Positions 1 to 7,735 of a stretch of 64,000 nucleotides of DNA are shown here, in pieces. The DNA comes from Antrihabitans stalactiti (GTDB taxonomy: Bacteria; Actinomycetota; Actinomycetes; Mycobacteriales; Mycobacteriaceae). Under the pieces are notes generated by a model. It saw only the letters and a program-made list of their open reading frames with translations. It was not told the DNA's origin and did no database searches. Position numbers and translations under genes: made by a program. Location: contig NZ_VCQU01000012.1 in NCBI RefSeq assembly GCF_012932915.1, positions 1 to 64,000 on the forward strand, given 5' to 3'. Numbering within the stretch: the stretch's first letter is position 1; each line of letters opens with the position of its first letter.

Positions 1-86
1 TTGCTGTTCCGAATTACCCGACCCTCATCGCGTGCTGTCACGCCGGTCGATCCCGGAGTTCCGATGTCCATGGATCCGGAGAACTC

Positions 87-851
87 GTGTCCGTCGACCC
101 GGAGTTCCAACTGACCGTTGACACAGAGCAGGAAGCAGCTCGCGACCTGGTTCGTGCGCGTGAAGACGTGCGGACAGATCTGATGTCAGCGCGACATCGT
201 GTGTCGAAACTCCTTCTACGGCAAGGGCTCGTGTACTACGGCGGGAGGGCGTGGACCTGCGAGCACGAGCGATGGCTGCGGTCACATAAGTTCGCCAGCC
301 CCGGGTTGCAGCTGGCCTACGACACCGCGTTCGACACCATGCTGGCGACAGTGGATCGTCGTGACCGGCTCGACACCGCGATCGCAGCGATGGCCGCAGA
401 CAGTACCTTCACGCCGGTGGTGACCAGGCTCGCGTGTCTGCGGGGAGTTTCCACATTGACCGCGTTCGGGTTGGCGGTAGAGATCGGCGACTGGCAGCGG
501 CTGACCGGCCGCTCGATCGGCGCATACCTCGGACTCGTCCCGAGCGAAACATCCTCGGGCCAGTCACGATCGCAAGGCTCGATCACCAAGACAGGCAACG
601 GTCACGTCCGGCGGTTGCTGATCGAGGCGGCTTGGCACCATTGTCCGCCCTACCGTCCCGGCGTCACGCTGCGCCGACGGTGGGATCTCGCCAGTCCGGC
701 AGCGCGGGCCCGTGGACAGCACGGCAACCGGCGGCTGCATGCCCGCTGGCTCAGCTTCGACGAACGTCGCAAACGTGTCACCGTCGCAAACACTGCGATC
801 GCTCGCGAACTGGCCGGCTGGTGCTGGTCGTTGGCCGTGCTCGAAGACTGA
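87..851 (+). CDS. IS110-family transposase, N-terminal part missing
   Basis: C-terminal two thirds of an IS110-family (IS116/IS110/IS902) transposase. The coiled segment with EAARDLVRAREDVRTDLMSA is followed by the Transposase_20 region (LRGVSTLTAFGLAVEIGDW, then RSIGAYLGLVPSE and GSITKTGNGHVRRLLIEAAW), which carries the conserved serine/GNxxxR features of this family. The N-terminal RuvC-like DEDD domain is absent. The frame stays open to the window edge, but codons before about position 110 do not look like the family and part of that stretch (cggagttcc) is repeated, so the 5' end is either outside the window or already damaged. GTG at 87 is only the first listed start. Inference: an inactive or edge-truncated insertion sequence. 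Confidence 0.8.
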   Translation: MSVDPEFQLTVDTEQEAARDLVRAREDVRTDLMSARHRVSKLLLRQGLVYYGGRAWTCEHERWLRSHKFASPGLQLAYDTAFDTMLATVDRRDRLDTAIAAMAADSTFTPVVTRLACLRGVSTLTAFGLAVEIGDWQRLTGRSIGAYLGLVPSETSSGQSRSQGSITKTGNGHVRRLLIEAAWHHCPPYRPGVTLRRRWDLASPAARARGQHGNRRLHARWLSFDERRKRVTVANTAIARELAGWCWSLAVLED

Positions 852-1212
852 GCTCACATTGAACCCCCCATTCCGGGCCCGCTCGATCGTGGTCGGCGCT
901 CCGCCGATGTCAAGGTCGGTTCTCCTCGCTGCGCTGCGGGGACTCCACCTTGACACCGGCAACTGCGCGACGACCAGAGCAGCAAGGACCGCGGAATGGG
1001 CAACAAGTGTCCGGCCGATCGGAGCGGTGATAACGGCAAGCGTCTGGGAGCGACCCGCGAGAAAACTATGAGAAATCCCAACTCCCCATTGGGATCACGC
1101 TCGAGCCTAGACTCAGCGACCCCAGCTCCAGCCGAAACAGTCCGCCCTGCTGGTACCCAACCCGCGCATATCAGACTGACAACGCGTCGACACGACACGC
1201 TCGTGATCACCC
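852..1212. other. No gene seen; probable 3' flank of the IS110 element
   Basis: Short overlapping frames on both strands, none with a recognisable domain or a convincing ribosome binding site. The position directly after an IS110 transposase fits the element's non-coding 3' end, but no terminal boundary can be placed by eye. Confidence 0.4.
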
Positions 1213-1629
1213 ATGATCGACCGGTCCAAGGAGGCGACGCTCACGACGACGGTCGCGGGCGTCGCTTCTCCATGCCCTCTTGACAAATCCGACTACATAT
1301 CAGACTTCGACGAGCTTCGACACCGGCCCTATTCAGCGCCGCTGAATTGGCCGCGAAACGACTCGAAAATTGACCGGAACACGGCGGAGAATGCGCCCGC
1401 GTTCGGCGGCGTGCGCACTCCGAGGTGGGTTCGAGGCTTCTGGAGCGCAATGTTGCCCTACGCGCCGAACTCGGGTCGTTGCGTCGACTTCATCGCCGAC
1501 ATCGGCGATGACGAACGGGTGCGAGCCTCCTACGGTCCCGCCGAGTACGACCGGCTCGCAGCGATCAAGGCCGTCTGGGATCCCGGAAACGTGTTCTGTC
1601 ACAACGCCAACATTCGGCCCACGAGATAG
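1213..1629 (+). pseudogene. Remnant of a berberine-bridge-type FAD-linked oxidase (BBE domain)
   Basis: Only the last 65-70 residues are recognisable: GFWSAMLPYAPN...CVDFIADIGDDERVRASYG followed by YDRLAAIKAVWDPGNVF and NANIRP. This is the typical C-terminal BBE domain of FAD-linked oxidases, where the usual ending is YDPxNxFrxNqNI(r)P. Residues 1-65 of the reading frame do not resemble the family, and the FAD-binding PCMH domain is missing. It lies next to a damaged IS110 element, so insertion followed by deletion is a simple explanation (inference). Not expected to make a functional enzyme. Confidence 0.65.
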
Positions 1630-1670
1630 ACATGGTTCCCACCCTCGATCGAGATGACCGGGCTACCTGA

Positions 1671-2117
1671 TCAGGCTTTCGCTTCGAGCGTGCGCTTCAG
1701 GCGCACAAGATCTTTGGTGTTGGCTCGCCGCATGGCGAGGACCATGACCGGCGCTGTCACCTTCGAAAAGCCTGACGGTTCACCGCGATTGCGTAGTTTC
1801 ATCCTTGTGTTGCCGTCGGCGGTGTCGGACCAGGAGTAGGTCGTCTCCATGGGGAACGGTCCTTCGGCGGTGTGCATCACGAAGCGTTCGCTGGGCGTGA
1901 ATTCGGTGACCTCATAGGTGTAGATGAGTCGTCGATTCAGGAACTTTGCGGTGAATGTCATCTTAGATCCGATCGTGACCGGTTTCGGTGTTTCCCATTG
2001 CACGGCTTCGATATTCGCGTACCAGGTTGTTGCGTTGTCTGGGTCTGCTGCATAGGACGCCACCTCGGTCCGGGGGCGATTGATGACGATCTCGGTCGTG
2101 ACATCGACTGATGGCAT
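1671..2117 (-). CDS. SRPBCC (polyketide cyclase/dehydrase-like) family protein
   Basis: A 148-residue protein with the SRPBCC helix-grip pattern: an N-terminal strand VDVTTEIVINRPRTEVASYAAD, then the conserved D.....WY.NI segment, IGSKMTFTAKFLNRRLIYTYEV, a central METTYSWSD strand pair and a long C-terminal helix (APVMVLAMRRANTKDLVRLKRTLE). Length is normal for the family. Such proteins bind hydrophobic ligands in a deep cavity; the ligand cannot be told from sequence. ATG at 2117 is preceded by an AGGAG-type ribosome site. It is divergent from the next gene, with about 140 bp between the two starts holding both promoters. Confidence 0.8.
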   Translation of the reverse strand: MPSVDVTTEIVINRPRTEVASYAADPDNATTWYANIEAVQWETPKPVTIGSKMTFTAKFLNRRLIYTYEVTEFTPSERFVMHTAEGPFPMETTYSWSDTADGNTRMKLRNRGEPSGFSKVTAPVMVLAMRRANTKDLVRLKRTLEAKA

Positions 2118-2255
2118 TCTTAGCTCCTGGACTGAGCCTCGGTTATCGAGGTCTTTAGAACATTATCGAGTGTGCTTGCAGATCCGGTACCGATGACCCT
2201 ATGGCGGACTAGGCTTTACACCTGGGGCGAGACAGACAGTGGGAATGAGGATGCA

Positions 2256-2882
2256 ATGGCAGCACCGAGCCCGTGGCCAATCATTCACGCCGAGCGTGAG
2301 TCGCTGATCGCCGACGTGGAAGGCCTCACTGACGAACAATGGGCGACTGCGTCGCTGTGCGCTGAGTGGTCGGTCCGAGATGTCTTCGCGCATATGACAG
2401 CGACCGTGAAGATGACTCCGCCGAAATTCGTCGGGAAGTTCGCGCGATCAGGCTTCAATTTCGACGCGATGGCCGCCAAAGACATTGCTCGTGAAACGGC
2501 GGGCACACCCGCAGACGGGCTCGCCGAATTTCGTGCACATCTCACCGACAAAACACACCCACCTGGTCCGATCGACGCAATGCTGGGCGAAGCGATCATT
2601 CACAGCTCGGACATCCGCCTACCGCTCGGCATTTCTCATGACTTTCCGACGGACGCGGTCGTGCGTGTTGCGGACTTCTACAAGGGATCGAATCTGCTGA
2701 TCGGTGCGAAGAACCGCATCAGTGGCCTCACTCTGAAGGCTACCGACGCAGACTGGTCCACCGGATCGGGACCCGAGGTGAGCGGTCCAATGTTGTCGCT
2801 GGCGCTCGCGATGACCGGTCGATCAGCCGCAGTCGCCGGACTAACCGGGGACGGCGTCGCAATTTTGCAGACACGAATGTAG
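2256..2882 (+). CDS. Maleylpyruvate isomerase family mycothiol-dependent-type protein
   Basis: A 208-residue protein of the DinB/mycothiol maleylpyruvate isomerase N-terminal fold (TIGR03083-like). An N-terminal helix (HAERESLIADVEGLTDEQW) is followed by CAEWSVRDVFAHMT and GEAIIHSSDIRLPLG. The histidines in VFAHM and IIHSSD and the following aspartate are the usual metal-site positions. The C-terminal part (LKATDADWSTGSGPEVSGPM..LALAMTGR) is the SCP-2-like segment common in these proteins. I chose ATG 2256 rather than an upstream start because GAGG precedes it and the extra 28 residues look non-coding. The organism makes mycothiol (mshC below), so a thiol-dependent role is plausible; the substrate is unknown. 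Confidence 0.75.
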   Translation: MAAPSPWPIIHAERESLIADVEGLTDEQWATASLCAEWSVRDVFAHMTATVKMTPPKFVGKFARSGFNFDAMAAKDIARETAGTPADGLAEFRAHLTDKTHPPGPIDAMLGEAIIHSSDIRLPLGISHDFPTDAVVRVADFYKGSNLLIGAKNRISGLTLKATDADWSTGSGPEVSGPMLSLALAMTGRSAAVAGLTGDGVAILQTRM

Positions 2883-3069
2883 TCGGTAGACGACATTGCC
2901 GACCACACCTCGGGTCTGAAACTGCGTGCTGCGCAGAGCCGCGCGGTCGGAGGGGTTGGTAGCTGTGTCGGATCTGACGCGCTGGGCGGGTCGGCTTTCT
3001 GCACCGTGAGGCCCCGGCTGGACGGCGCCGTGAGGTTCCGATTCTCACGTTCGCGAGCTGATGGTCGAG

Positions 3070-3088
3070 TCTCAGCGTCCTCTCAGTG
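3070..3088 (+). promoter_or_regulatory. Candidate response-regulator direct repeat upstream of the CD225 gene
   Basis: Sequence TCTCAGCGTCCTCTCAGTG: two TCTCAG half-sites whose starts are 11 bp apart, ending 45 bp before the CD225 start codon. An 11-bp phased direct repeat is the usual DNA target form for OmpR/PhoB-type regulators. Related copies occur at 4996, 6803, 6872, 9165, 9203 and 9651. Confidence 0.5.
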
Positions 3089-3133
3089 CGGTCGCCCTAC
3101 GGTGTGTGAAAGCGCCCTCCGAGGAGAACTGAC

Positions 3134-3514
3134 ATGACGACACCCTCTTCACCCACCAACCAACCACCGGACGAGCACAATCGACCCGTCGCCGCGGGTA
3201 TCGAAAAGACCTCAGTGCAACCACCCAGCAACGCAGGCTGGGCAGTCGCGGCCGCGTTGTTCTTCTGGCCGCTATCGTTCTCAGCGTTCACACACGCTTT
3301 CAATGTCTATCCCTTGTGGGCGAGCGGCGACATCCAGGGCGCTCGTGAGGCGTCCGATCGTGTGCGGCGACTGGGCCAACTCTCGTTGTGGATTGCCGGT
3401 GCGCTGCTGCTGCTACTTCTCGTGGTCTACACGATCGTTGCCGTGATACTCATCGCGCAGGGTGACTTCGAGACCGGCCGCCACGGCATGGAACACGACG
3501 GTTTCGCGAGATAG
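3134..3514 (+). CDS. CD225/dispanin family membrane protein
   Basis: A 126-residue protein: about 35 polar, Pro-rich cytosolic residues, a first hydrophobic segment (WAVAAALFFWPLSFSAFTHA), the conserved linker GDIQGAREASDRVRRLGQLS, and a second transmembrane helix (LWIAGALLLLLLVVYTIVAVI). The two-helix layout with an A.eAS.rar linker is the bacterial CD225/dispanin pattern. In animals relatives (IFITMs) alter membrane properties; bacterial functions are mostly unknown. GAGGAG lies 7 nt before the ATG. A TCTCAG direct repeat 45 bp upstream ties the gene to the two-component locus at 7-9 kb (inference). Confidence 0.8.
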   Translation: MTTPSSPTNQPPDEHNRPVAAGIEKTSVQPPSNAGWAVAAALFFWPLSFSAFTHAFNVYPLWASGDIQGAREASDRVRRLGQLSLWIAGALLLLLLVVYTIVAVILIAQGDFETGRHGMEHDGFAR

Positions 3515-3691
3515 ATCACGCGGGTCGACCATCCATGCGGAAGTCGCGATCCGATCGGGGATCGTTGCCGAGTACGCGTGACCTTTCGCCGTCGGTTTGA
3601 TCGCCGCCTCGGCACCTAACGCAGAAACCGAGTGGCCAAGCTGGCAATCTAGGTAGGAATCGTCGACGAGCCGGTCAGTGGCGGAGCGCGG

Positions 3692-4045
3692 GTGTCGAAA
3701 GGTGGATACATCAACCAGTGGGGACGTCGCCGTGTGAAGTGGCCCGGGGGGCGAAAGGATCGACCGCTGGTGAAGAACAATATTCGCGCGGCGGCCAGCG
3801 AATCGGATACCGCGCAGGCCGCTGAATTCTTGAGAGTGTTGACGCGGCATTTTGCCGACGCGTCTTTGGCGGTTGAATCTGCAGACCTGGCGGTCGAGGA
3901 GGCGAAGCTGTCCAAACGCGCGTCCCAGTTACGCCGCGCCGTGATCGCCTCGGAAAATCTCCATGCCGAGCGTGACGAACTGCAACGGCAGATCCGAGCA
4001 ATTCTTCGGAGGTTCCCGTCGCTCAGCGCCCCTCGTGAGGTGTAG
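3692..4045 (+). CDS. Unrecognised helical protein, doubtful
   Basis: A 117-residue reading frame. From about residue 30 it reads as continuous amphipathic helix (SDTAQAAEFLRVLTRHF, then LAVEEAKLSKRASQLRRAV and AERDELQRQIRAILRRF), consistent with a coiled coil. The first 28 residues (GTG start) are basic and unhelical, and no ribosome site is clear, so the true start may be internal. No family recognised. The flanks (3515-3691 and 4046-4278) hold no supported gene. It may be an intact small gene or the remaining part of a larger one. Confidence 0.35.
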   Translation: MSKGGYINQWGRRRVKWPGGRKDRPLVKNNIRAAASESDTAQAAEFLRVLTRHFADASLAVESADLAVEEAKLSKRASQLRRAVIASENLHAERDELQRQIRAILRRFPSLSAPREV

Positions 4046-4278
4046 GGGGTGGCAACGAGCTTGTTTGGTGCGCCACTTCCGGTCGTCGTAGGACTCACAG
4101 GCCAGCTCGCGGCGCAATTGCGACCGCAAAGCCGGGTAGCGCGGATGACGGTCGAGTGCGCGGACGTCGCGGCGGCCGACTGGGGTCCGGAGGGAGGTGG
4201 GCGCGCACAGCTTGGCCGCCCGCCTTCAGCTCGGGGAGTTGGGTGATCGGCATCCTCGGTTGACGGCAACAACTGTGG

Positions 4279-4914
4279 TCAGTTGATCATCGTGCGGGCT
4301 GATGTGTCGATCGCAGCACTGCTGATGTGTGACAGTTCCCGGATGGTGGCTTCGAGCGCGAGCGCGCAGGCCCAGAGCACCCCTCGCGACCCATGCCGGC
4401 TGATCAAACTGTCGCGCGAGCGCAGTGCGCGCCCCCTCCCAGCGAGGGCAACGATGTCGGTGGTGGCCTGCGCACATAAGGTGAGCGTGGCGGGGATGAC
4501 GGCGCGCGTGGGCAGGTCGGCCGAGTCCAGCCATTGATCGAGCAGAGCCAGCGCGATCGCGATGCACGAATACGTGCTCGGCGTGCGATCGTCGAGTGAG
4601 TAGGCGGCGAGGCCGGCCAGATCGTCGGCTGCGAGGGTGGTGTCGGCGTTAGCGACCGCATCGACCATGCTCCGCAGGACCGCGGCGGCTTGCTCGCGCG
4701 CGGAGCCGCGGAGCAGCACGATGTTCTCGTTGTGACGGGGCGCCGCCCTGGAGACCGGGCGCTGCGACGTCGGCGCAGACTCATCGACGTCGATGCCACG
4801 CTCGGCAAGAATTGGTGCAATCTCGCGCAAAAGATCGTGTGCTGCCAGCGCGGGAAAGCCACTGACGACCGACGTAGCGGGTCGGTGTGCTTTCCGCTTT
4901 CGGCTTTCGTGCAC
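4279..4914 (-). CDS. Hypothetical helical protein next to the two-component locus
   Basis: A 211-residue protein I do not recognise. It starts basic (HESRKRKAHR) and continues with mostly helical, alanine-rich sequence: FPALAAHDLLREIAPILAERG, REQAAAVLRSMVDAVANAD, CIAIALALLDQWLDSADLP, and a final helix GVLWACALALEATIRELSHIS. No signal peptide and no clear transmembrane helix are visible. GTG at 4914 was chosen because AAAGGGA precedes it; an ATG at 4986 in the same frame would add 24 residues. A TCTCAG/CACAG direct repeat at 4996-5016 lies upstream on the same strand, like those before the neighbouring envelope genes, suggesting shared control. Confidence 0.55.
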   Translation of the reverse strand: MHESRKRKAHRPATSVVSGFPALAAHDLLREIAPILAERGIDVDESAPTSQRPVSRAAPRHNENIVLLRGSAREQAAAVLRSMVDAVANADTTLAADDLAGLAAYSLDDRTPSTYSCIAIALALLDQWLDSADLPTRAVIPATLTLCAQATTDIVALAGRGRALRSRDSLISRHGSRGVLWACALALEATIRELSHISSAAIDTSARTMIN

Positions 4915-4995
4915 GTCGTTCGTCCCTTTCGCGACGGTCGCTCCGGCACGTGGTTTCGTGCGCCACAGCCGACGTTCGGTGAGCATCGCACCAGA

Positions 4996-5016
4996 CCGCT
5001 GTGAGAACGCTGAGAG
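4996..5016 (-). promoter_or_regulatory. Candidate response-regulator direct repeat upstream of the 211-aa gene
   Basis: Read on the minus strand it contains CTCTCAGCGTTCTCACAGCG: half-sites TCAG and ACAG 11 bp apart, in the orientation of the gene at 4914. Same pattern as the copies near the response regulator, histidine kinase and PAP2 genes. Confidence 0.5.
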
Positions 5017-5094
5017 CCCTCCCGAATGCCGTGCAGCAAGCTGGACGCTCGGGAGCGCGCTGTTGCCATCGAGCCCGAGAGTGTCCTTGCGCAG

Positions 5095-5760
5095 CTAGAC
5101 GCTGGTCGATTCGGTGGGAATGCTGGGTTCAGCGGTTCCTTGACCTCTTCGGAGCGCTGCGCGGGTGTAGGTGACGATCAGTGGCGCGACGGACAGGAAT
5201 ACGACCGCCATCAGGATGAGTTCGACATGGGTGCGGACGAACTCGATGCCGCCCAACCAGCAGCCGAGGATCGGCACGATCATTCCCCAAGCGACTCCGC
5301 CGACCATGTTGTAGAGGGTGAATTCGCGGTAGCGCATTCCGGCTGCGCCTGCCATGACCGGGACCAGCGTGCGGATCACCGGTACGAACCGAGCCAAGAT
5401 GACGGTGCGTGGACCGTACTTGTCGAAGTACGCGTGGGCGCGTGCTAGTTGTTCGGGGCCAACCCTTTTGGCGGTCGGGCGGTCGAAAATTGTGGGGCCG
5501 GCAGTGCGACCGATGATGTAGCCGCATTGGTCGCCGAGGATCGCCGCGAGCGGCACGGTCAGCAGCAGTACCCACAAGGGAACGAAGGAATTCGGTTGCG
5601 CGACGAGCACGCCGGCGGTGAATAGTAATGAGTCGCCGGGAAGGAAAAAGCCGAGGAGCAAGCCAGATTCGACGAACACGGTTGCGAGTATTCCGATCAA
5701 CCCGAACGTCGACACCAAGGTGTCCGGATTGAGTACGCCAGTGCTCATCGCTGTGGTCAA
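5095..5760 (-). CDS. DedA/VTT family membrane protein
   Basis: A 221-residue integral membrane protein. It shows the re-entrant loop signature FVESGLLLGFFLPGDSLLF, the charged loop GDQCGYIIGRTAG, and the second hallmark RFVPVIRTLVPVMAGAAGM with conserved Arg and Pro, then C-terminal helices ending in a basic tail. DedA proteins are lipid transporters of the inner membrane; several family members recycle undecaprenyl phosphate. TTG at 5760 has AGAGGAA upstream; ATG at 5748 is the alternative. The PAP2 phosphatase gene ends 55 bp upstream in the same direction, so the two are probably one operon. A lipid-carrier flippase next to a lipid phosphatase suggests one pathway (inference). Confidence 0.88.
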   Translation of the reverse strand: MTTAMSTGVLNPDTLVSTFGLIGILATVFVESGLLLGFFLPGDSLLFTAGVLVAQPNSFVPLWVLLLTVPLAAILGDQCGYIIGRTAGPTIFDRPTAKRVGPEQLARAHAYFDKYGPRTVILARFVPVIRTLVPVMAGAAGMRYREFTLYNMVGGVAWGMIVPILGCWLGGIEFVRTHVELILMAVVFLSVAPLIVTYTRAALRRGQGTAEPSIPTESTSV

Positions 5761-5815
5761 GTTGTTCCTCTTCGTGGGGCAGAGTGGGCTGTGCCAGTGC
5801 CGGTTTGCGTCCTGG

Positions 5816-6781
5816 TCACGGACTTGGCGATGGTCGCGCCAGTCTTTCTGGTCGGCGCTGTGTAGCCGCTGAGAAGGTGTCGGGTGTCACCGAGCCGTGG
5901 CGAGCCGAGGAGTTGCGAACTGTGTGCCGTGTCAATGGGGTTGGGTGTCCGGTGACTGTGTCCTCACGGTCGCGGTCGGGATGTAAGCGAATTGCCGTGA
6001 CGACGAGCGCGGTCGCAAGAACGGCTGTGGTTCCGAGCAGGGCGCCGGCCAGTACGTCGGTCAGCCAGTGAACGCCCAGGTACAGGCGGGTGAGCATCAC
6101 GGCGGCCACCACTGCGACGGCGGCGAATATGGCAAAGAATTTCCGTGCGGTGCGGCGTGTGTGCGTGCCTGCTGCCGGGTCCATCCAGACGACGAGCAGC
6201 ACTGCGCCTGCGAGCGCTGTCGTCGCGGTGACATGCCCCGATGGAAACGAGAAGTCGGTCTCGGTCATCAGGTGGGCGGACACGGGTGGCCGCTCTCGGC
6301 GAACGACGAGCTTGACGAGCGTGCTGGCCGCCGCTGCCAACGCGACGGGGGACAGCACCAACATGGCAGGACCGATCGCCCGGCGCTGCCAGCCGATACC
6401 TGCGGCAAGAACCGTGGCGATCAGCACGACGCCCCCAGGACCGCCGACGGTGGTGACCGCGACGGCGAGGGTGGTCCACACCACTGAGCGGTGTGCGAGG
6501 AACCAATCCAGCGTCGCGGTGTCGGCGCCGGTCAACCAGCCCGACCGTGCGACCTGGACGGCGAGCACGACGAATACGGCGATCAATGCTGCAATACGCA
6601 CACACGACCAACCGAGGATCGCTGCCACGTTCAACTCGGAGCGCGCACGTCGCTGCGCGAATATCGAGAACACGACCACCGCCGAGGCGACCATAATGGT
6701 CCAGACAGCGATTTCTGCTGTCGTCACCTCGGTGACGATTTCGGTGATCAGAGTCTCGACGACTCCACGGGGTCCGTTCAT
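5816..6781 (-). CDS. PAP2-family membrane phosphatase
   Basis: A 321-residue multi-pass membrane protein with the three phosphatase motifs of the PAP2 family in order: KLVVRRERPP, then PSGH in DFSFPSGHVTATTAL, then RLYLGVHWLTDVLAG with the catalytic histidine. N-terminal hydrophobic segments precede them, and a 50-residue basic, Ser/Pro-rich tail follows the last helix. Such enzymes hydrolyse phosphatidic acid or polyprenyl pyrophosphates outside the membrane; the substrate here is not readable. I chose ATG 6781 because a TCAG-type direct repeat (6803-6824) lies just upstream; a GTG at 6868 would add 29 residues. Likely co-transcribed with the DedA gene. Confidence 0.85.
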   Translation of the reverse strand: MNGPRGVVETLITEIVTEVTTAEIAVWTIMVASAVVVFSIFAQRRARSELNVAAILGWSCVRIAALIAVFVVLAVQVARSGWLTGADTATLDWFLAHRSVVWTTLAVAVTTVGGPGGVVLIATVLAAGIGWQRRAIGPAMLVLSPVALAAAASTLVKLVVRRERPPVSAHLMTETDFSFPSGHVTATTALAGAVLLVVWMDPAAGTHTRRTARKFFAIFAAVAVVAAVMLTRLYLGVHWLTDVLAGALLGTTAVLATALVVTAIRLHPDRDREDTVTGHPTPLTRHTVRNSSARHGSVTPDTFSAATQRRPERLARPSPSP

Positions 6782-6802
6782 CACACCAGTGTCTGGAATG
6801 GG

Positions 6803-6824
6803 CGCTGTGGAAACCCTGAGAGCG
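6803..6824 (-). promoter_or_regulatory. Candidate response-regulator direct repeat upstream of PAP2/DedA
   Basis: Minus-strand reading CTCTCAGGGTTTCCACAGC places TCAG and ACAG 11 bp apart, 21 bp before the chosen PAP2 start codon. Orientation matches the PAP2-DedA operon. Confidence 0.45.
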
Positions 6825-6871
6825 CCGCGGAACGGCCGAGGCCCACCACGAACAACGGTGTGATACACCCG

Positions 6872-6890
6872 TCTCTCAGCATTCTTTCAA
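6872..6890 (+). promoter_or_regulatory. Candidate response-regulator direct repeat upstream of the regulator gene
   Basis: TCTCTCAGCATTCTTTCAA: TCAG and TCAA 11 bp apart, on the strand of the response regulator, 164 bp before its start. Suggests autoregulation; weaker than the copies at 3070 and 9651. Confidence 0.4.
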
Positions 6891-7054
6891 CGACGTCGGC
6901 TCAATGTGGGTGTCCGAACCGGTCCGCGAGAGTCAGGACAAACGTCCTCTTGGATCCGCGCAACGAAGGTGGACCCTTGCTCAACGCCATCCCTGAGCTC
7001 TCGACCTTTGCCACAGATTCCGAGACCGCCGATGGCACGGAACGAGGAGGACGC

Positions 7055-7735
7055 ATGCGAATTCTGCTGGTCGAGGATGAGACCAGACTCGCCGAGACGA
7101 TCCGCCGTGGCCTGGTTGCCGAAGGTTTCGTCGTCGATGTCGAACACAACGGCATCGACGGGCTGACCGCAGCGACGACGGGCGAGTACGACGTCGCTGT
7201 CCTCGACATCATGCTGCCCGGGATGAGTGGCTATCAGATTCTTCGGGAGCTGCGCGCTCGGGAGGTGTGGCTGCCGGTGTTGATGTTGTCGGCGAAGGAC
7301 GGTGAATACGACTTGGCCGACGCTTTCGACCTCGGTGCCGACGACTATCTGATCAAGCCCTTCTCGTTCGTCGTGCTCGTCGCACGTCTTCGCGCACTGA
7401 TGCGCCGCGGTGCGCCCCGTCGTCCGACGGTCCTCACCGCAGGCGATCTGTCGCTCGATCCCGCCCGCCGGCGTGTGGCGCGAGGTGATGTGGTCCTGAC
7501 TCTCACTCCTCGCGAATACGGTGTCCTGGAATTCCTGCTGCGCAACAAAGGTGACGTGGTCACGAAGGCAGAAATCCTTCGATCGGTGTGGGACACCAAC
7601 TACGACGGCGACGAAAACATTGTCGAGGTCTATGTCGGATATCTCCGTCGCAAGATCGACGCGCCGTTCGGCATGACGTCGGTGGAGACGGTCCGTGGTG
7701 TCGGCTACCGGCTCGTCGCGGAGCCCGCGTCCTAG
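7055..7735 (+). CDS. OmpR/PhoB-family response regulator
   Basis: A 226-residue two-domain regulator. The receiver has the acidic pair E7-D8 (LLVEDET), phospho-acceptor D51 in VAVLDIMLPGMSGY, Ser79 in LMLSAKD and Lys101 in YLIKPFSF. The DNA-binding winged helix (about residues 130-222) ends with NIVEVYVGYLRRKID...VETVRGVGYRLV, the canonical OmpR-type recognition helix and hairpin. Start ATG 7055 has GAGGAGG 4 nt upstream. Its partner kinase is encoded on the opposite strand and the two stop codons touch (TAG 7733-7735, next TAG 7736-7738 reversed). OmpR-type proteins bind 11-bp phased direct repeats, and such repeats flank this locus. Confidence 0.93.
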   Translation: MRILLVEDETRLAETIRRGLVAEGFVVDVEHNGIDGLTAATTGEYDVAVLDIMLPGMSGYQILRELRAREVWLPVLMLSAKDGEYDLADAFDLGADDYLIKPFSFVVLVARLRALMRRGAPRRPTVLTAGDLSLDPARRRVARGDVVLTLTPREYGVLEFLLRNKGDVVTKAEILRSVWDTNYDGDENIVEVYVGYLRRKIDAPFGMTSVETVRGVGYRLVAEPAS

